Assembly: GCA_036417435.1 (NCBI GenBank)
Contig: CM070899.1
Coordinates: 153,030,237 to 153,094,236, forward strand
DNA: 64,000 nucleotides
Direction: 5' to 3'
Origin: Inia geoffrensis
Lineage: Eukaryota; Chordata; Mammalia; Artiodactyla; Iniidae
Positions 35,801-40,618 of the stretch are shown piece after piece. Each line of letters begins with the position of its first letter. The first letter of the stretch is position 1. The translations under genes and the position numbers were made by a program. The notes under the pieces were generated by a model that was not told the DNA's origin, did no database searches, and was given only the letters and a program-made list of their open reading frames with translations.

Positions 35801-37349
35801 AAATCCTAACATCCAGCTACCTACTAGACTTGAATGTATTATACCTCAGAGTTTACACTCTCAGCATGTCAAAAGCCATTATTTTCCACAAATTTGCTTG
35901 TAATGTCTTTATTTCCAATTACCCTGTATGGTACCACCATCTATCCACTTACAAGAACTAGTAACCTGAGATTATCCTTATCTTCTCCCAGCCCCTTCCT
36001 CTTACCTTTCCCCCCAGTTAATCATCACGTCTGCGGCTTCTACCACCTAAAATAGCCCTCAAGTCCTGTGCCTCGCCCAAAGTCTAGGCCACCAGCATGT
36101 CCTCCCCCCCTAACTTCAGCCCCCTTCACTTGTCTCCTGTTGAATCCAGCACCCCTCCAATCTCTTCTCCACAATCCAGCCTGGGATCTTTCTAAAATGA
36201 AAATCTGCTATTGCCTGCTTAGAACCCTTCAGTGCCCCCCCCCCGCGACCTTGGCATCTCCCCACCTTCATTTCTGGTCATTCCGGTGGCTCGCACAGAG
36301 ATTCTGCCCTCACTGTCTTAGCACCTACAAAACCTGTGATCTGGCTCTCCTTCACGTCCACACCTTGCTAAAAGCTCTTTCCTCTGCCTGAAACATCCCT
36401 GGCTCTCCCCTGTCCCTTCTCTCCGGGCACAGGGACCAGCTCCTCTCACCGCTCTGCCAGCCCCCGCTACCCTGAACCGTCACTGACAGCTTCTTCCCTG
36501 TGCCCCCCTCTAGAGCAACTTGAGGACAAGGACTGTCTCATGTTCATGGCTGCATTCACAGTGACTAGGACGAGACTCGATACAGCAGGCCCTTAAAAAG
36601 GCATGTTTCAAAATTTACGAATAAACGAATGAGCCAAAGGCGGAAGGGAAGGGTGGGAAGTTAAGGTAGGGCTGAACTATAGAGGCAATGTGGGGCGCAG
36701 GAGTGTGAGCGCCAGATGGGAGATGGGGATGAGAACATGGGGACCAGAATGAGGGAAAATGGATTTGTAGGAGGGGCCAGGCCTGGGAGGTTCTGAGTCT
36801 ATTCCAGGACGAGCCTTCCTGGACAGGACCCAGGATCAAGCCTGCCGGTTGTGACCCCTCCCCCACGTTATTTTGGAGTCAATTCGCCACACGCGAAAAA
36901 AGGCGGAGAACGAGTGTAATCCAAACCTACTAACAGGAGAAACACCTGGGGCGGGAGGATTGGTCCTCCAGAAAGAGAGACGGCTGGCCCATCCCCCACC
37001 AGCCTCCCACCCCCTTCCCAGGTCGCAGGCCGGCCCCTCACGGCGGGATGCTGGCGTGGGGGACGGGCGTCGCGAGGACCCGTGACCGCGGCGGGAGGGG
37101 GCTGGGTAGGCTTCCGGTGCGCGCCGCCGGGGCCCGGCCTGGGCGCGGCGGACTGGCCTGGGCGCTGTCCATGGTACCGGAGCGCATGTTTCCAGGCCGG
37201 CCCGGGCACAGCCACCCTCTCGGCGGGCTCCCTCACCGCTTGTAGTCGGAGGAGAAAATGCCGCCGCTCGCCGGGTCGTGGCCGTACTCGGGCTCCCCGG
37301 GGCCAGCAGAGCCGCCCTTGTCTTCGCTGTAGGCGGGGGCGGCCGACAT
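5733..37349 (-). CDS. AP3B2: AP-3 complex subunit beta-2 (beta-3B adaptin, beta-NAP), complete gene from start to stop codon
   Basis: This gene encodes the neuronal large beta subunit of the AP-3 adaptor. AP-3 sorts cargo at endosomes and the trans-Golgi network, including synaptic vesicle membrane proteins. I joined 26 constitutive exons with GT-AG borders and matching phases, giving 3252 bp and 1083 residues. A 57-bp cassette exon raises this to 1102. Human AP3B2, as I recall it, is 1082 or 1101 residues. The N terminus [18 protein letters not shown] and C terminus [10 protein letters not shown] match the family. Residues about 39-650 form the HEAT-repeat trunk, about 665-795 the Ser/Glu/Lys-rich hinge, 809-813 (LLDLE) a clathrin-box-like motif, and about 850-1083 the ear. 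An in-frame TGA lies at 37518-37520 with no ATG before the chosen start. No stop, frameshift or lost splice site was found. The paralogue AP3B1 is less likely because the N terminus and ear read as the beta-3B type. Confidence 0.97.
5985..6123 (-). CDS. AP3B2: AP3B2 coding exon 26 (residues 988-1034)
   Basis: The exon encodes [20 protein letters not shown] and continues through [13 protein letters not shown] to two bases of Arg1034. It belongs to the ear platform. The donor is GTACTG. Confidence 0.96.
7517..7846 (+). mobile_element. hAT-type nonautonomous DNA transposon
   Basis: Terminal inverted repeats caggggtttggcaa and ttggctaacccctg bracket a body with ttttattggaatgcagccac, the usual text of this Charlie-like family. 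It lies in AP3B2 intron 25. Confidence 0.8.
8769..8866 (-). CDS. AP3B2: AP3B2 coding exon 25 (residues 955-988)
   Basis: The exon completes Cys955 and encodes [20 protein letters not shown] and [12 protein letters not shown] plus one base of Gly988. The donor is GTGAGT. The next intron, 2.6 kb, contains a hAT copy. Confidence 0.96.
9116..9200 (-). CDS. AP3B2: AP3B2 coding exon 24 (residues 927-955)
   Basis: The exon encodes [20 protein letters not shown] and QAANFQL, ending in two bases of Cys955. It is part of the ear beta sandwich. The donor is GTATGT. Confidence 0.96.
9615..9843 (-). CDS. AP3B2: AP3B2 coding exon 23 (residues 851-927), start of ear
   Basis: The exon encodes [20 protein letters not shown] through [20 protein letters not shown] to IQEFPEI plus one base. 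This is the first beta strands of the AP-3 beta C-terminal ear. The donor is GTGCGG. Confidence 0.96.
10045..10151 (-). CDS. AP3B2: AP3B2 coding exon 22 (residues 815-850)
   Basis: Two bases complete Phe815. The exon then encodes [20 protein letters not shown] and [15 protein letters not shown], the Pro/Ser-rich linker into the ear. The donor is GTGAGT. Confidence 0.96.
10484..10544 (-). CDS. AP3B2: AP3B2 coding exon 21 (residues 795-815), clathrin-box-like motif
   Basis: The exon encodes [20 protein letters not shown] plus one base of Phe815. Residues 809-813 (LLDLE) fit the clathrin-box pattern L-hydrophobic-x-hydrophobic-acidic. The corresponding region of AP-3 beta binds the clathrin heavy chain. 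The donor is GTGAGT. Confidence 0.95.
10684..10861 (-). CDS. AP3B2: AP3B2 coding exon 20 (residues 735-794), basic and acidic hinge
   Basis: The exon begins [20 protein letters not shown] and continues through [20 protein letters not shown] to SWRKKT. It is one residue longer than my memory of the human exon and explains the one-residue length difference of the whole protein. The last codons contain a run of seven A bases just before the GTGAGC donor. Confidence 0.93.
11218..11341 (-). CDS. AP3B2: AP3B2 coding exon 19 (residues 694-735), acidic serine hinge
   Basis: The exon encodes [20 protein letters not shown] and continues to [10 protein letters not shown]. It is nearly all Ser, Glu and Asp and looks like a casein-kinase-type phosphorylation target. 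It ends AG (Ser735) before GTAAGG. The hinge differs from human by conservative changes (for example DNKDQ against DNEDQ from memory). Confidence 0.95.
11726..11834 (-). CDS. AP3B2: AP3B2 coding exon 18 (residues 658-694)
   Basis: The exon begins [20 protein letters not shown] and ends TESADS plus one base of Asp694. It opens the charged hinge with a Lys/Arg-rich run followed by an acidic Ser-rich stretch. The donor is GTGAGG. Confidence 0.96.
12157..12213 (-). CDS. AP3B2: AP3B2 alternative cassette exon 17 (19 residues)
   Basis: This 57-bp phase-0 exon encodes [19 protein letters not shown] between VRNVE and VPEWTK. The donor is GTCCCC, which is poor apart from the GT, and the acceptor CATGCAG lacks a strong pyrimidine tract. 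Both fit regulated inclusion. The 19 residues equal the difference between the two human isoform lengths I recall (1082 and 1101). Inclusion in this species is inferred. Confidence 0.82.
12315..12433 (-). CDS. AP3B2: AP3B2 coding exon 16 (residues 618-657)
   Basis: Two bases complete Asp618. The exon encodes [20 protein letters not shown] and ends SVRNVE, the join between trunk and hinge. It ends in phase 0, so the next exon can be skipped without a frame change. Confidence 0.96.
13389..13550 (-). mobile_element. CHR-related tRNA SINE, short-tail subtype
   Basis: The reverse orientation ends in ctggactgccagggaagtcc and contains the B box as gatcgaacc. Its 3' part, tttttggccatgaggcatgt preceded by tttattgaatttgttacaac, differs from the standard CHR body. 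It is in AP3B2 intron 15. Confidence 0.85.
13942..14128 (-). CDS. AP3B2: AP3B2 coding exon 15 (residues 556-618)
   Basis: The exon starts [20 protein letters not shown] and ends FK plus one base of Asp618. It includes YDIRDRARF, which is conserved at the end of the trunk. The donor is GTGGGA. A short CHR-related SINE lies only 76 bp upstream of its acceptor. Confidence 0.96.
14203..14322 (-). mobile_element. CHR-related SINE close to AP3B2 exon 15
   Basis: A reverse-orientation element runs from a T-rich tail to ctggaccaccaggggagtcc. The direct repeat gaaccagattctttt flanks it at 14188-14202 and 14323-14337. It sits 76 bp upstream of the exon 15 acceptor. Confidence 0.9.
14960..15150 (-). 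repeat. MIR, reverse
   Basis: The text catttatggagtgccttct, then tactgtgctaggtgcttcac and catttacagaggagaatcag, is the reverse complement of the MIR core and 3' end. It lies in intron 14. Confidence 0.8.
15670..15800 (+). repeat. L2 LINE 3' end
   Basis: The text ctcagtgccaggcatagtgg and aataaattcatgaataaatg is the L2 terminal region. Confidence 0.65.
16226..16432 (+). mobile_element. CHR SINE, short cetacean form
   Basis: The element runs from gggcttccttggtggcgcag through gagccatggccgctgaggct to gtaccgcaaaa. The target repeat aaaggagccacagaa is perfect at 16210-16224 and 16433-16447. Confidence 0.95.
16554..16751 (-). mobile_element. hAT-type DNA transposon, same family, reverse
   Basis: The copy runs from caagggttggcaagctc to agttttccaacccctg, with caggctttgcaggccatatg and aataaaattttatctacaac inside. 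It lies in intron 14. Confidence 0.8.
16883..17090 (-). mobile_element. CHR SINE, short cetacean form, reverse
   Basis: The element opens with a T-rich tail and gcggttcacgggcctctcac and ends ccaccagggaagcccc. A short caagagg repeat flanks both sides. It lies in intron 14. Confidence 0.93.
17533..17688 (+). mobile_element. 5'-truncated L1 3' end
   Basis: The stretch gctgtacagaagaaactaac and cattgtaaatcaactatact, followed by an A-rich tail, is the L1 3' terminus common in cetartiodactyls. The flanks share agaaagag. It lies in AP3B2 intron 14, only 90 bp from exon 14. Confidence 0.82.
17778..17954 (-). CDS. AP3B2: AP3B2 coding exon 14 (residues 497-555)
   Basis: This 177-bp phase-0 exon encodes [20 protein letters not shown] and runs to LTNSKQ. 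The [12 protein letters not shown] motif is a family hallmark. The donor is GTACAG. The following intron (3.6 kb) holds an L1 3' end and two CHR SINEs. Confidence 0.96.
18564..18673 (-). CDS. AP3B2: AP3B2 coding exon 13 (residues 460-496)
   Basis: Two bases complete Glu460. The exon then encodes [20 protein letters not shown] and continues to LTDNIQ. The [14 protein letters not shown] stretch is diagnostic of beta adaptins. The donor is GTAAGG. Confidence 0.96.
18952..19084 (-). CDS. AP3B2: AP3B2 coding exon 12 (residues 416-460)
   Basis: The exon begins [20 protein letters not shown] and runs to QLLSNRD plus one base of Glu460. It encodes the conserved AIGRCA trunk helix. The donor is GTCAGT. 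Confidence 0.96.
19435..19497 (-). CDS. AP3B2: AP3B2 coding exon 11 (residues 395-415)
   Basis: This 63-bp phase-0 exon encodes [20 protein letters not shown] and Gln. The LANETNI motif is shared across beta adaptins. The donor is GTACGG, weaker than its neighbours. Confidence 0.95.
19740..20260 (+). repeat. L2 LINE 3' region
   Basis: The ordered L2 blocks are present: taggataaagaccaacgtct, cgctgtttcctctgtgtgga, cctcagctcaagcctcccct, aacttccctgacaccag and agattgtaagctccacaagg. It fills most of AP3B2 intron 10. Confidence 0.8.
20446..20580 (-). mobile_element. CHR-related short SINE, reverse
   Basis: A tttgtttgtttgttt tail precedes caccatgcagcatgtgggat and the head complement ends ctggaccgccaaggaagtcc. 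The flanks share gggaaagt. It lies in intron 10. Confidence 0.88.
20610..20745 (+). repeat. MIR, forward
   Basis: Weakly conserved MIR text is seen in cacctcacctccctaagtct, aaaatggagataatgt and the following 3' part. Confidence 0.6.
20938..21009 (-). CDS. AP3B2: AP3B2 coding exon 10 (residues 371-394)
   Basis: This 72-bp phase-0 exon encodes [20 protein letters not shown] and KILK, typical of the AP-3 beta trunk. The donor is GTGAGT. Confidence 0.96.
21342..21396 (-). CDS. AP3B2: AP3B2 coding exon 9 (residues 352-370)
   Basis: This short 55-bp exon completes Ser352 and encodes [18 protein letters not shown], a conserved trunk helix. The acceptor is CTCCACAG and the donor GTGAGC. Confidence 0.96.
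21637..21920 (-). CDS. AP3B2: AP3B2 coding exon 8 (residues 258-352)
   Basis: This is the longest coding exon (284 bp). It starts with [20 protein letters not shown], an acidic trunk loop specific to AP-3 beta subunits. It continues through [20 protein letters not shown] and ends in Ser352 (AG). The loop reads GSETAAS here, against GSEEAAS in my memory of human. The exon is very CpG-rich, so long open frames on the other strand and in other frames are expected by chance. Confidence 0.96.
22029..22211 (-). CDS. AP3B2: AP3B2 coding exon 7 (residues 197-257)
   Basis: This 183-bp phase-0 exon encodes [20 protein letters not shown] and runs to FLSPTQN. It includes the conserved beta-adaptin [16 protein letters not shown] helix and the [15 protein letters not shown] segment. 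The donor is GTGAGT. Confidence 0.96.
22312..22378 (-). CDS. AP3B2: AP3B2 coding exon 6 (residues 174-196)
   Basis: One base completes Ser174. The exon then encodes [20 protein letters not shown] and two threonines, a trunk helix pair. The donor is GTGCGT. Confidence 0.96.
22645..22805 (-). CDS. AP3B2: AP3B2 coding exon 5 (residues 121-174)
   Basis: The exon starts in phase 0 with [20 protein letters not shown], the trunk segment shared by all beta adaptins. It ends after KLY plus two bases of Ser174, before a GTATAC donor. Confidence 0.96.
23267..23577 (+). mobile_element. CHR SINE, long form
   Basis: The standard head, the ccacaactactgaag body and the ccaaaaataaataa tail are present. The flanks share agagaataggcgtg and agagaataggtgtg, the right copy near 23615. 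It lies in AP3B2 intron 4. Confidence 0.93.
25020..25582 (+). mobile_element. L1 ORF2 end and 3'UTR
   Basis: The text aatgctggacagggtgtgga and gttggtgggaatgtacattg encodes the last ORF2 residues. It is followed by the 3'UTR with cattgtaaatcaactatact and an A tail. It lies in intron 4. Confidence 0.85.
25670..25880 (+). mobile_element. hAT-type DNA transposon, same family
   Basis: The copy runs from acgttggcaaactacag to aagtttgccgaccactg with a shortened centre. It lies in intron 4. Confidence 0.78.
26059..26174 (-). mobile_element. CHR-related short SINE, reverse
   Basis: The element is read from tttttggccatgccacgtgg to ctggaccgccagggaagtcc. The flanking direct repeat tggttttgactt is seen on both sides. 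It lies in intron 4. Confidence 0.9.
26684..26985 (-). mobile_element. CHR SINE, long form, reverse
   Basis: The tail complement is followed by ggctgcgttgggtcttcact, the repeated cagtagttgtggcac body and the head complement ccaccagggaagtccc. The flanks share cctccactg. Confidence 0.93.
27765..27860 (-). CDS. AP3B2: AP3B2 coding exon 4 (residues 89-120)
   Basis: This 96-bp phase-0 exon encodes [20 protein letters not shown] and continues to STFQRGLK. That stretch is the highly conserved beta-adaptin motif near the N terminus. The donor is GTCAGA. The next intron is 5.0 kb and carries SINE, hAT and L1 insertions. Confidence 0.96.
28154..28228 (-). CDS. AP3B2: AP3B2 coding exon 3 (residues 64-88)
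   Basis: This 75-bp exon is in phase 0 at both ends. It encodes [18 protein letters not shown] and what follows, the first trunk helices, including the conserved GKNASDLFP stretch. The acceptor is CACCCAG and the donor GTGAGC. Confidence 0.96.
28366..28441 (-). CDS. AP3B2: AP3B2 coding exon 2 (residues 38-63)
   Basis: The acceptor CCACCAG is followed by a single base completing Arg38 and then [18 protein letters not shown]. It ends GTGGCG before GTGAGG. This is the start of the adaptin trunk. The preceding intron 1 is 8.8 kb, the longest in the gene. Confidence 0.96.
28632..29058 (+). mobile_element. MLT1-type MaLR LTR, forward
   Basis: The LTR starts near gagttgtgtccccctcgtaa and contains gttgaagtcctaacccc and taataaatttctactaagtc. 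It ends aaactaatacag. It lies in AP3B2 intron 1. Confidence 0.82.
29365..30003 (+). mobile_element. Old L1 ORF2 fragment
   Basis: Degraded L1-like text (tctagaaacaaaaatcaatt, accagaattcaaaacacaaa, taaaagccctatggtaccag) is in forward orientation. The borders are approximate. Confidence 0.55.
30015..30385 (-). mobile_element. MLT1-type MaLR LTR, reverse
   Basis: The LTR begins tgtttgctagggctgccata and contains gcccaccctaatgacc. It ends gacacaattcagcccataat. It lies in AP3B2 intron 1. Confidence 0.83.
31022..31342 (+). mobile_element. CHR SINE, intermediate form between short and long
   Basis: The body is that of the short form (gtgagccatggccgctgagc), but the 3' part continues with gaagagtggcccctgcttgc and gaagacccaacacagccaaa as in the long form. 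A target repeat taaagaggcaagtgtg is present at 31006-31021 and 31343-31358. It lies in AP3B2 intron 1. Confidence 0.93.
31561..32027 (+). mobile_element. 5'-truncated L1 insertion with target duplication
   Basis: The element starts at aatactactcagccatgaaa and ends in cattgtaaatcaactatact plus a poly(A) tail. The 20-bp target repeat aaaactcctccattcaggaa lies at 31543-31562 and 32028-32047. It lies in AP3B2 intron 1. Confidence 0.88.
32440..32800 (+). repeat. CA-rich low-complexity tract with short tandem units
   Basis: This AP3B2 intron 1 stretch is dominated by cacaca, acacc and acata words. At about 32690-32775 a unit containing acacgtccctccacagacac is repeated twice. Open frames here are compositional. 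Confidence 0.85.
35225..35425 (+). repeat. L1M 3' end, degraded
   Basis: The text ggttgaatctagggggaggg and caacttttctgtatgtttaa resembles the end of old L1 elements. It lies in intron 1. Confidence 0.45.
36165..36625 (+). repeat. L2 LINE 3' region
   Basis: The blocks tgcctgcttagaacccttca, ctctgcctgaaacatccctg and acttgaggacaaggactgtc, with the final aataaacgaatgag, follow the L2 order. It lies near the 5' end of intron 1. Confidence 0.75.
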
Positions 37350-37690
37350 GGGGCGGCAGGGGAGGTCGCGGGCTTCGCTGGGATGGTCGCGGCGCCTCCG
37401 GGATGCGGCAGGGACCGAGGAAGGGAACGCAGGCCGGACAGGCGAGGTCGGCTGCGCGGCCTGGGCTCCGCAGAGGCCGCAACCTGCAGTGGCGGAGGCA
37501 GCGCGCGGATTTATCAATCAGGGATGCTCGCGTGAAGATTCTTAAAGGTACCGGCGCCTGCGGAGCGGAGGGCGTGTCCGAGGAGAGAGCAGGAGGGGAA
37601 GTGTAGCAGGGTCTGGCCCCGCCCCAATCCCTCGGAAATCCCTCCACCCCCCAGTAAGGAAGGTTCCTGCCCTTTAAAGGGACTGATGCA
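37020..37690 (-). promoter_or_regulatory. AP3B2: AP3B2 CpG-rich promoter and 5'UTR region
   Basis: This stretch is strikingly rich in CG dinucleotides, unlike the flanks. It spans the first coding exon and the sequence upstream of it. A palindromic CCTTTAAAGG at 37671-37680 could act as a TATA-like element about 320 bp before the ATG. The exact transcription start cannot be read from sequence. Confidence 0.7.
37237..37349 (-). CDS. AP3B2: AP3B2 coding exon 1 (residues 1-38)
   Basis: The exon begins at the ATG at 37347-37349 and ends in codon 38 (Arg, two bases here) before a GTGAGG donor. It encodes the acidic, Gly/Pro-rich N-terminal tail ending [10 protein letters not shown]. The start context is poor (CCC at -3 to -1), yet the upstream in-frame TGA at 37518 leaves no other ATG in this exon. 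It lies in the CpG-rich promoter region. Confidence 0.95.
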
Positions 37691-38029
37691 GCTCCAGGTC
37701 TGGGGGTGGGTGGAGGTTGCTGGACTGATTATGGGACAGCCTTCTGGGGATGCAGAACGTCTTTACCTACCACCGACCACCGGGTCTCGGTGGAACGGCC
37801 TCTAGGGGCTCCACTCATTCCAGATACTAGCGCGGATGCTCACCCACGCTGTGGAAGGAAAGGGCGGGGGTGGGGGAGGGGTAAGAGAAAGCTGTGCACA
37901 AGGGTTTCCTGGAGATGTTGGAATTTAAGGAAGGTTGGTCCAAGAGCGCCAAGGAGCCTACAGCATGCTGCTGTAGATGTAGATGCAGATGTAGAGAGAT
38001 GGGGACAGAATAGAGGGGAATGTGAACCC

Positions 38030-38139
38030 CGAATTCAGCTTTGGAAAATAGTTTAATAACCATTTCTGAAGCCCTCATGCCCACCCAGGAGTGCCTGAGG
38101 TCATGGCTAGTCCACAGTCAAGTCCACATCCACCGAAAC
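38030..38139 (-). other. Terminal-exon-like signal upstream of AP3B2
   Basis: The minus strand has a strong acceptor (a C/T tract ending CTTTCCTAG), then an open frame VSVDVDLTVD with TAG at 38107-38109. An ATTAAA hexamer follows at 38057-38052. This is the layout of a short last exon. No donor exon is certain. It may end the LRAT-like candidate or a noncoding transcript. Confidence 0.35.
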
Positions 38140-38863
38140 CTAGGAAAGAAGGGGAAAGGAAGAGGGTGGGTTAGGGTCTGCTGTGACTGCCAAGACTCTT
38201 GGATCATGTGAGGCCTTCAGCTCCTCCCCCAAGGCCCAAGGTACCCCAAGGAAAGATGGCCTGGATCCAGAGGGAAAGTGGTGACTGGGTTGGGGGAAGG
38301 GGTGGGTTCTAGTTGACTTTGGGGCATCAGGTTGAATAGCTGGGGTCTTTTGGCTGGACTTCAGGGAGACGGTGAGAAGGCCTGGATACGGAGTGTGGAA
38401 GGGTCCATAGGGCTGAGTCTTGATCTATAGACTAGGATACAGGTGTCTCCAGAACCAGAATTGGTGGGCCCGGGTGGAAATGGGTGGGGCTGGAAAGGTG
38501 GAATTTGTCTCCGTAGGTGGGTTCCATTGGAAAATGGGAGTAGGGACTGACCAGGACCATGGCAGCACCTGGCTGAAGTAGGCTGAAGTAAATAGATGTG
38601 CCCAGTATCTGTGAGCTGGGATCTTCCTGGAGTGGACCCAGAAGGGTTTCAGAGGAGTAGAACCTTGATAAGTTAGCAGGCCTAGTTTGTTTCTGGGGGC
38701 TTTGGGTCTGCCAGAGGAAAGTGGATCTTGAGTTTGAAGAACGTGGCCTGGGTGGGGAGGGAGGGCCTGAATTTTCCGGGAATGCATTGGTTAGCTGCGT
38801 TTGTTAACTGGCTCTGGAGGTGACGTGGGGTCCTGCGTGGGTAGCTGGGCCGTGTGCACTGAA

Positions 38864-39540
38864 CTAATGGGACTCCGGGCTATTTGTAGGGGGTCCAGGT
38901 TGGGCTGTAGGCCGAGTAGTGCAGTGCAGAGTGCACGCAGTTGCTGCGCGTGGGGTGATAGGGAGGTGGGTCAGCATCCAAGGCTTTGCATATGCGGTGC
39001 TCCAGCCGCCCTGTCTATGCAGCACCCTCCAAAGCGAGCAGGAGCACAGCAGGAGTTGCTGCCATTGTTTGGACACAACGCCTTCGCAGGAGCGAAGAAA
39101 CATGAGCAGCCCGTGGCCACCAGGATTCTTGCATGCAAGGATCACCAGACAAGTGCGGATCAGAGCCAGGTCAGGTCCTGTGACTCCAGCCCCAAGATCC
39201 AGCCTGCACCCCTATCCCCCAGGATCCCACGGCCCTGAGCCCCATACCCTGGGTGCCCAAGTGCCTGTCTTCAGAGACTCACACCATGAGCTCGGGACCT
39301 GCAGTCTTCATCCCCGTGAGGCCCACCCACTGGTGGAGCTGGGCTTGATGGGCAGCCTCTGTTCGAAGACTAAGGCCTGTGTTCCAGATGAGATACTCAC
39401 CCTCAAAGTGGATGATCTCTCTGTGGCTGCAGTACACGCCCACATGGGCCCGGCACCAGCATCCAGTGGGTGACATCAACCTGACCAGGAAGAGGTCTCC
39501 TGGCTCAGGTGCTACACGACCTCTAAGTGTTGACCCAGGA
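38864..39540 (-). pseudogene. Candidate LRAT / permuted NlpC-P60-like gene remnant
   Basis: On the minus strand, 39401-39524 reads PEPGDLFLVR followed by HVGVYCSHREIIHF and then a G/GTGAGT donor. PGDL and two His separated by twelve positions match the LRAT/PLAAT and permuted NlpC-P60 pattern. From 39081 a pyrimidine-rich acceptor in matching phase gives VVSKQWQQLL and LWRVLHR, resembling the next part of that fold. A shifted frame then contains SNCVH at 38931-38945, where the nucleophilic Cys would lie. The frame change makes a pseudogene more likely than a working gene. This rests on short motif matches only. Chance, or a different gene, remains possible. Confidence 0.28.
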
Positions 39541-39810
39541 GGGCTTCCCTGGTGGCGCAGTGGTTGAGAGTCCGCCTGCCGATGCAGGGGACATGGGTTC
39601 GTGCCCCGGTCTGGGAGGATCCCACGTGCCGCGGAGTGGCTGGGCCCGTGAGCCATGGCCGCTGAGCCTGCGCGTCCGGAGCCTGTGCTTCGCAACGGGA
39701 GAGGCCACAGCAGTGAGGGGCCCACGTACCGCAAAAAAATAAAATAAGTGTTGACCCAGGAAAGCCTCAGACAGGAAGAACTTAATGGTGCTGACTGCCC
39801 CAATCAGGGC
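39512..39810 (-). other. Candidate C-terminal exon split by a CHR SINE
   Basis: After the acceptor CATTTCTCCTCCCAG the minus strand encodes ALIGAVSTIKFFLSEAFLGQ. It would reach a TAG at 39512-39514 if the SINE at 39541-39744 were absent. The GAVSTIKF stretch resembles the AISTVEF segment after the catalytic Cys of PLAAT proteins. It lies just upstream of the similar remnant, so it could belong to a tandem relative. Low confidence. Confidence 0.22.
39541..39744 (+). mobile_element. CHR SINE, short cetacean form
   Basis: The complete short element has a perfect 17-bp target repeat, taagtgttgacccagga, at 39524-39540 and 39745-39761. It splits the coding-like frame described at 39512-39810. Confidence 0.96.
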
Positions 39811-40225
39811 CTGGGAGGAGAAATGGACCAGACCACCGGGTGTTTGCAGGCTGGGATGAGGGAGATGCCACTGATCATTGGGTCAGATGGGCCACCCAGG
39901 GCTCAGGGACACTTGGCTTGGGGCTAAGCCTGAGGTGAATGTCTTCGCTACCCCACACATGCCTCCCTGTGCTGAGGAACTTCAGAGGCCTGGATATCAT
40001 GGATAAATTCTGCCCTGAGCCACCCTTCAGTTTCCAGCAGTTGAGATCCCCTCCTTATGCAACGTTTTCTTCTCATCTCAAATTCCAACCTCGCCATTCC
40101 CCTCCCCTCCTCCTCCTTTAGGACCCCCTTTCCCAGTCATCTCCCATCTTGCCATTCACTGGAAGCAACACCAGGGGCATGTGAACCTGAGATGAGCAGA
40201 AGTCCTGAAGAAACAGAAACCTGGG

Positions 40226-40618
40226 GGACTTCCCTGGTGGTCCAGTGGTAAAGAATCTGCCTTCCAAAGCAGGGCACACGGGTTCGATCCCTGGTTGGGG
40301 AACTAAGATCCCACATGCCACGGGGCAGCTAAGCTCGCACGCCACAACTACTGAGCTCGTGTGCCTCAACTACAGAGCCCATGCACTCTGGAGCCCGAAC
40401 ACCTCAACTACAGAGCACATGCACCCTGGAGCCCTCATGCCACAATTAGAGAGAGAAAAACTCGCGTGCCACAACTAGAGAGAAGCCCGTGTGCCACAAT
40501 GTGTGCCACAATGAAGAGCCCTTGCCACAATGAAAGATCCCACATGCTGCAACTAAGACCCAATGCAGCCAAAAAATAAATAAAAATAAAATAAATAAAT
40601 ATTTTTTAAAAAAAGAAA
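40226..40618 (+). mobile_element. CHR SINE, long form with expanded body
   Basis: The body carries many repeats of the type ccacaactactgag and tcaactacagagc before caatgcagccaaaaaataaa. The target repeats are gaaacagaaacctggg at 40210-40225 and gaaacagaaagctggg at 40619-40634. Confidence 0.93.

Larger units (their letters stand above)
32048..37000. other. AP3B2 intron 1, 5' part, mostly unique GC-rich DNA
   Basis: Besides the CA-rich tract, L1M and L2 pieces, the stretch 33799-34428 has a 209-codon minus frame. I do not recognise it and it lacks convincing exon borders. Confidence 0.5.

Noticed and set aside
37350..37517. N-terminal extension of AP3B2 upstream of the annotated-type start
   Set aside because: The upstream codon is TTG, not ATG, and an in-frame TGA lies directly before it.
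36868..37647. 259-codon minus frame over the AP3B2 promoter
   Set aside because: It is a compositional frame in a CpG-rich region, out of frame with exon 1 and without protein-like features.
39290..39400. A separate small exon between 39290 and 39358 in the LRAT-like candidate
   Set aside because: The intervening intron would be only about 42 bp, too short for normal splicing. The open frame could simply continue through the donor.
39549..39803. Apparent proteins with text like [13 protein letters not shown] and [10 protein letters not shown] recurring across the window
   Set aside because: These are translations of CHR SINEs on one or other strand, repeated wherever a copy occurs.
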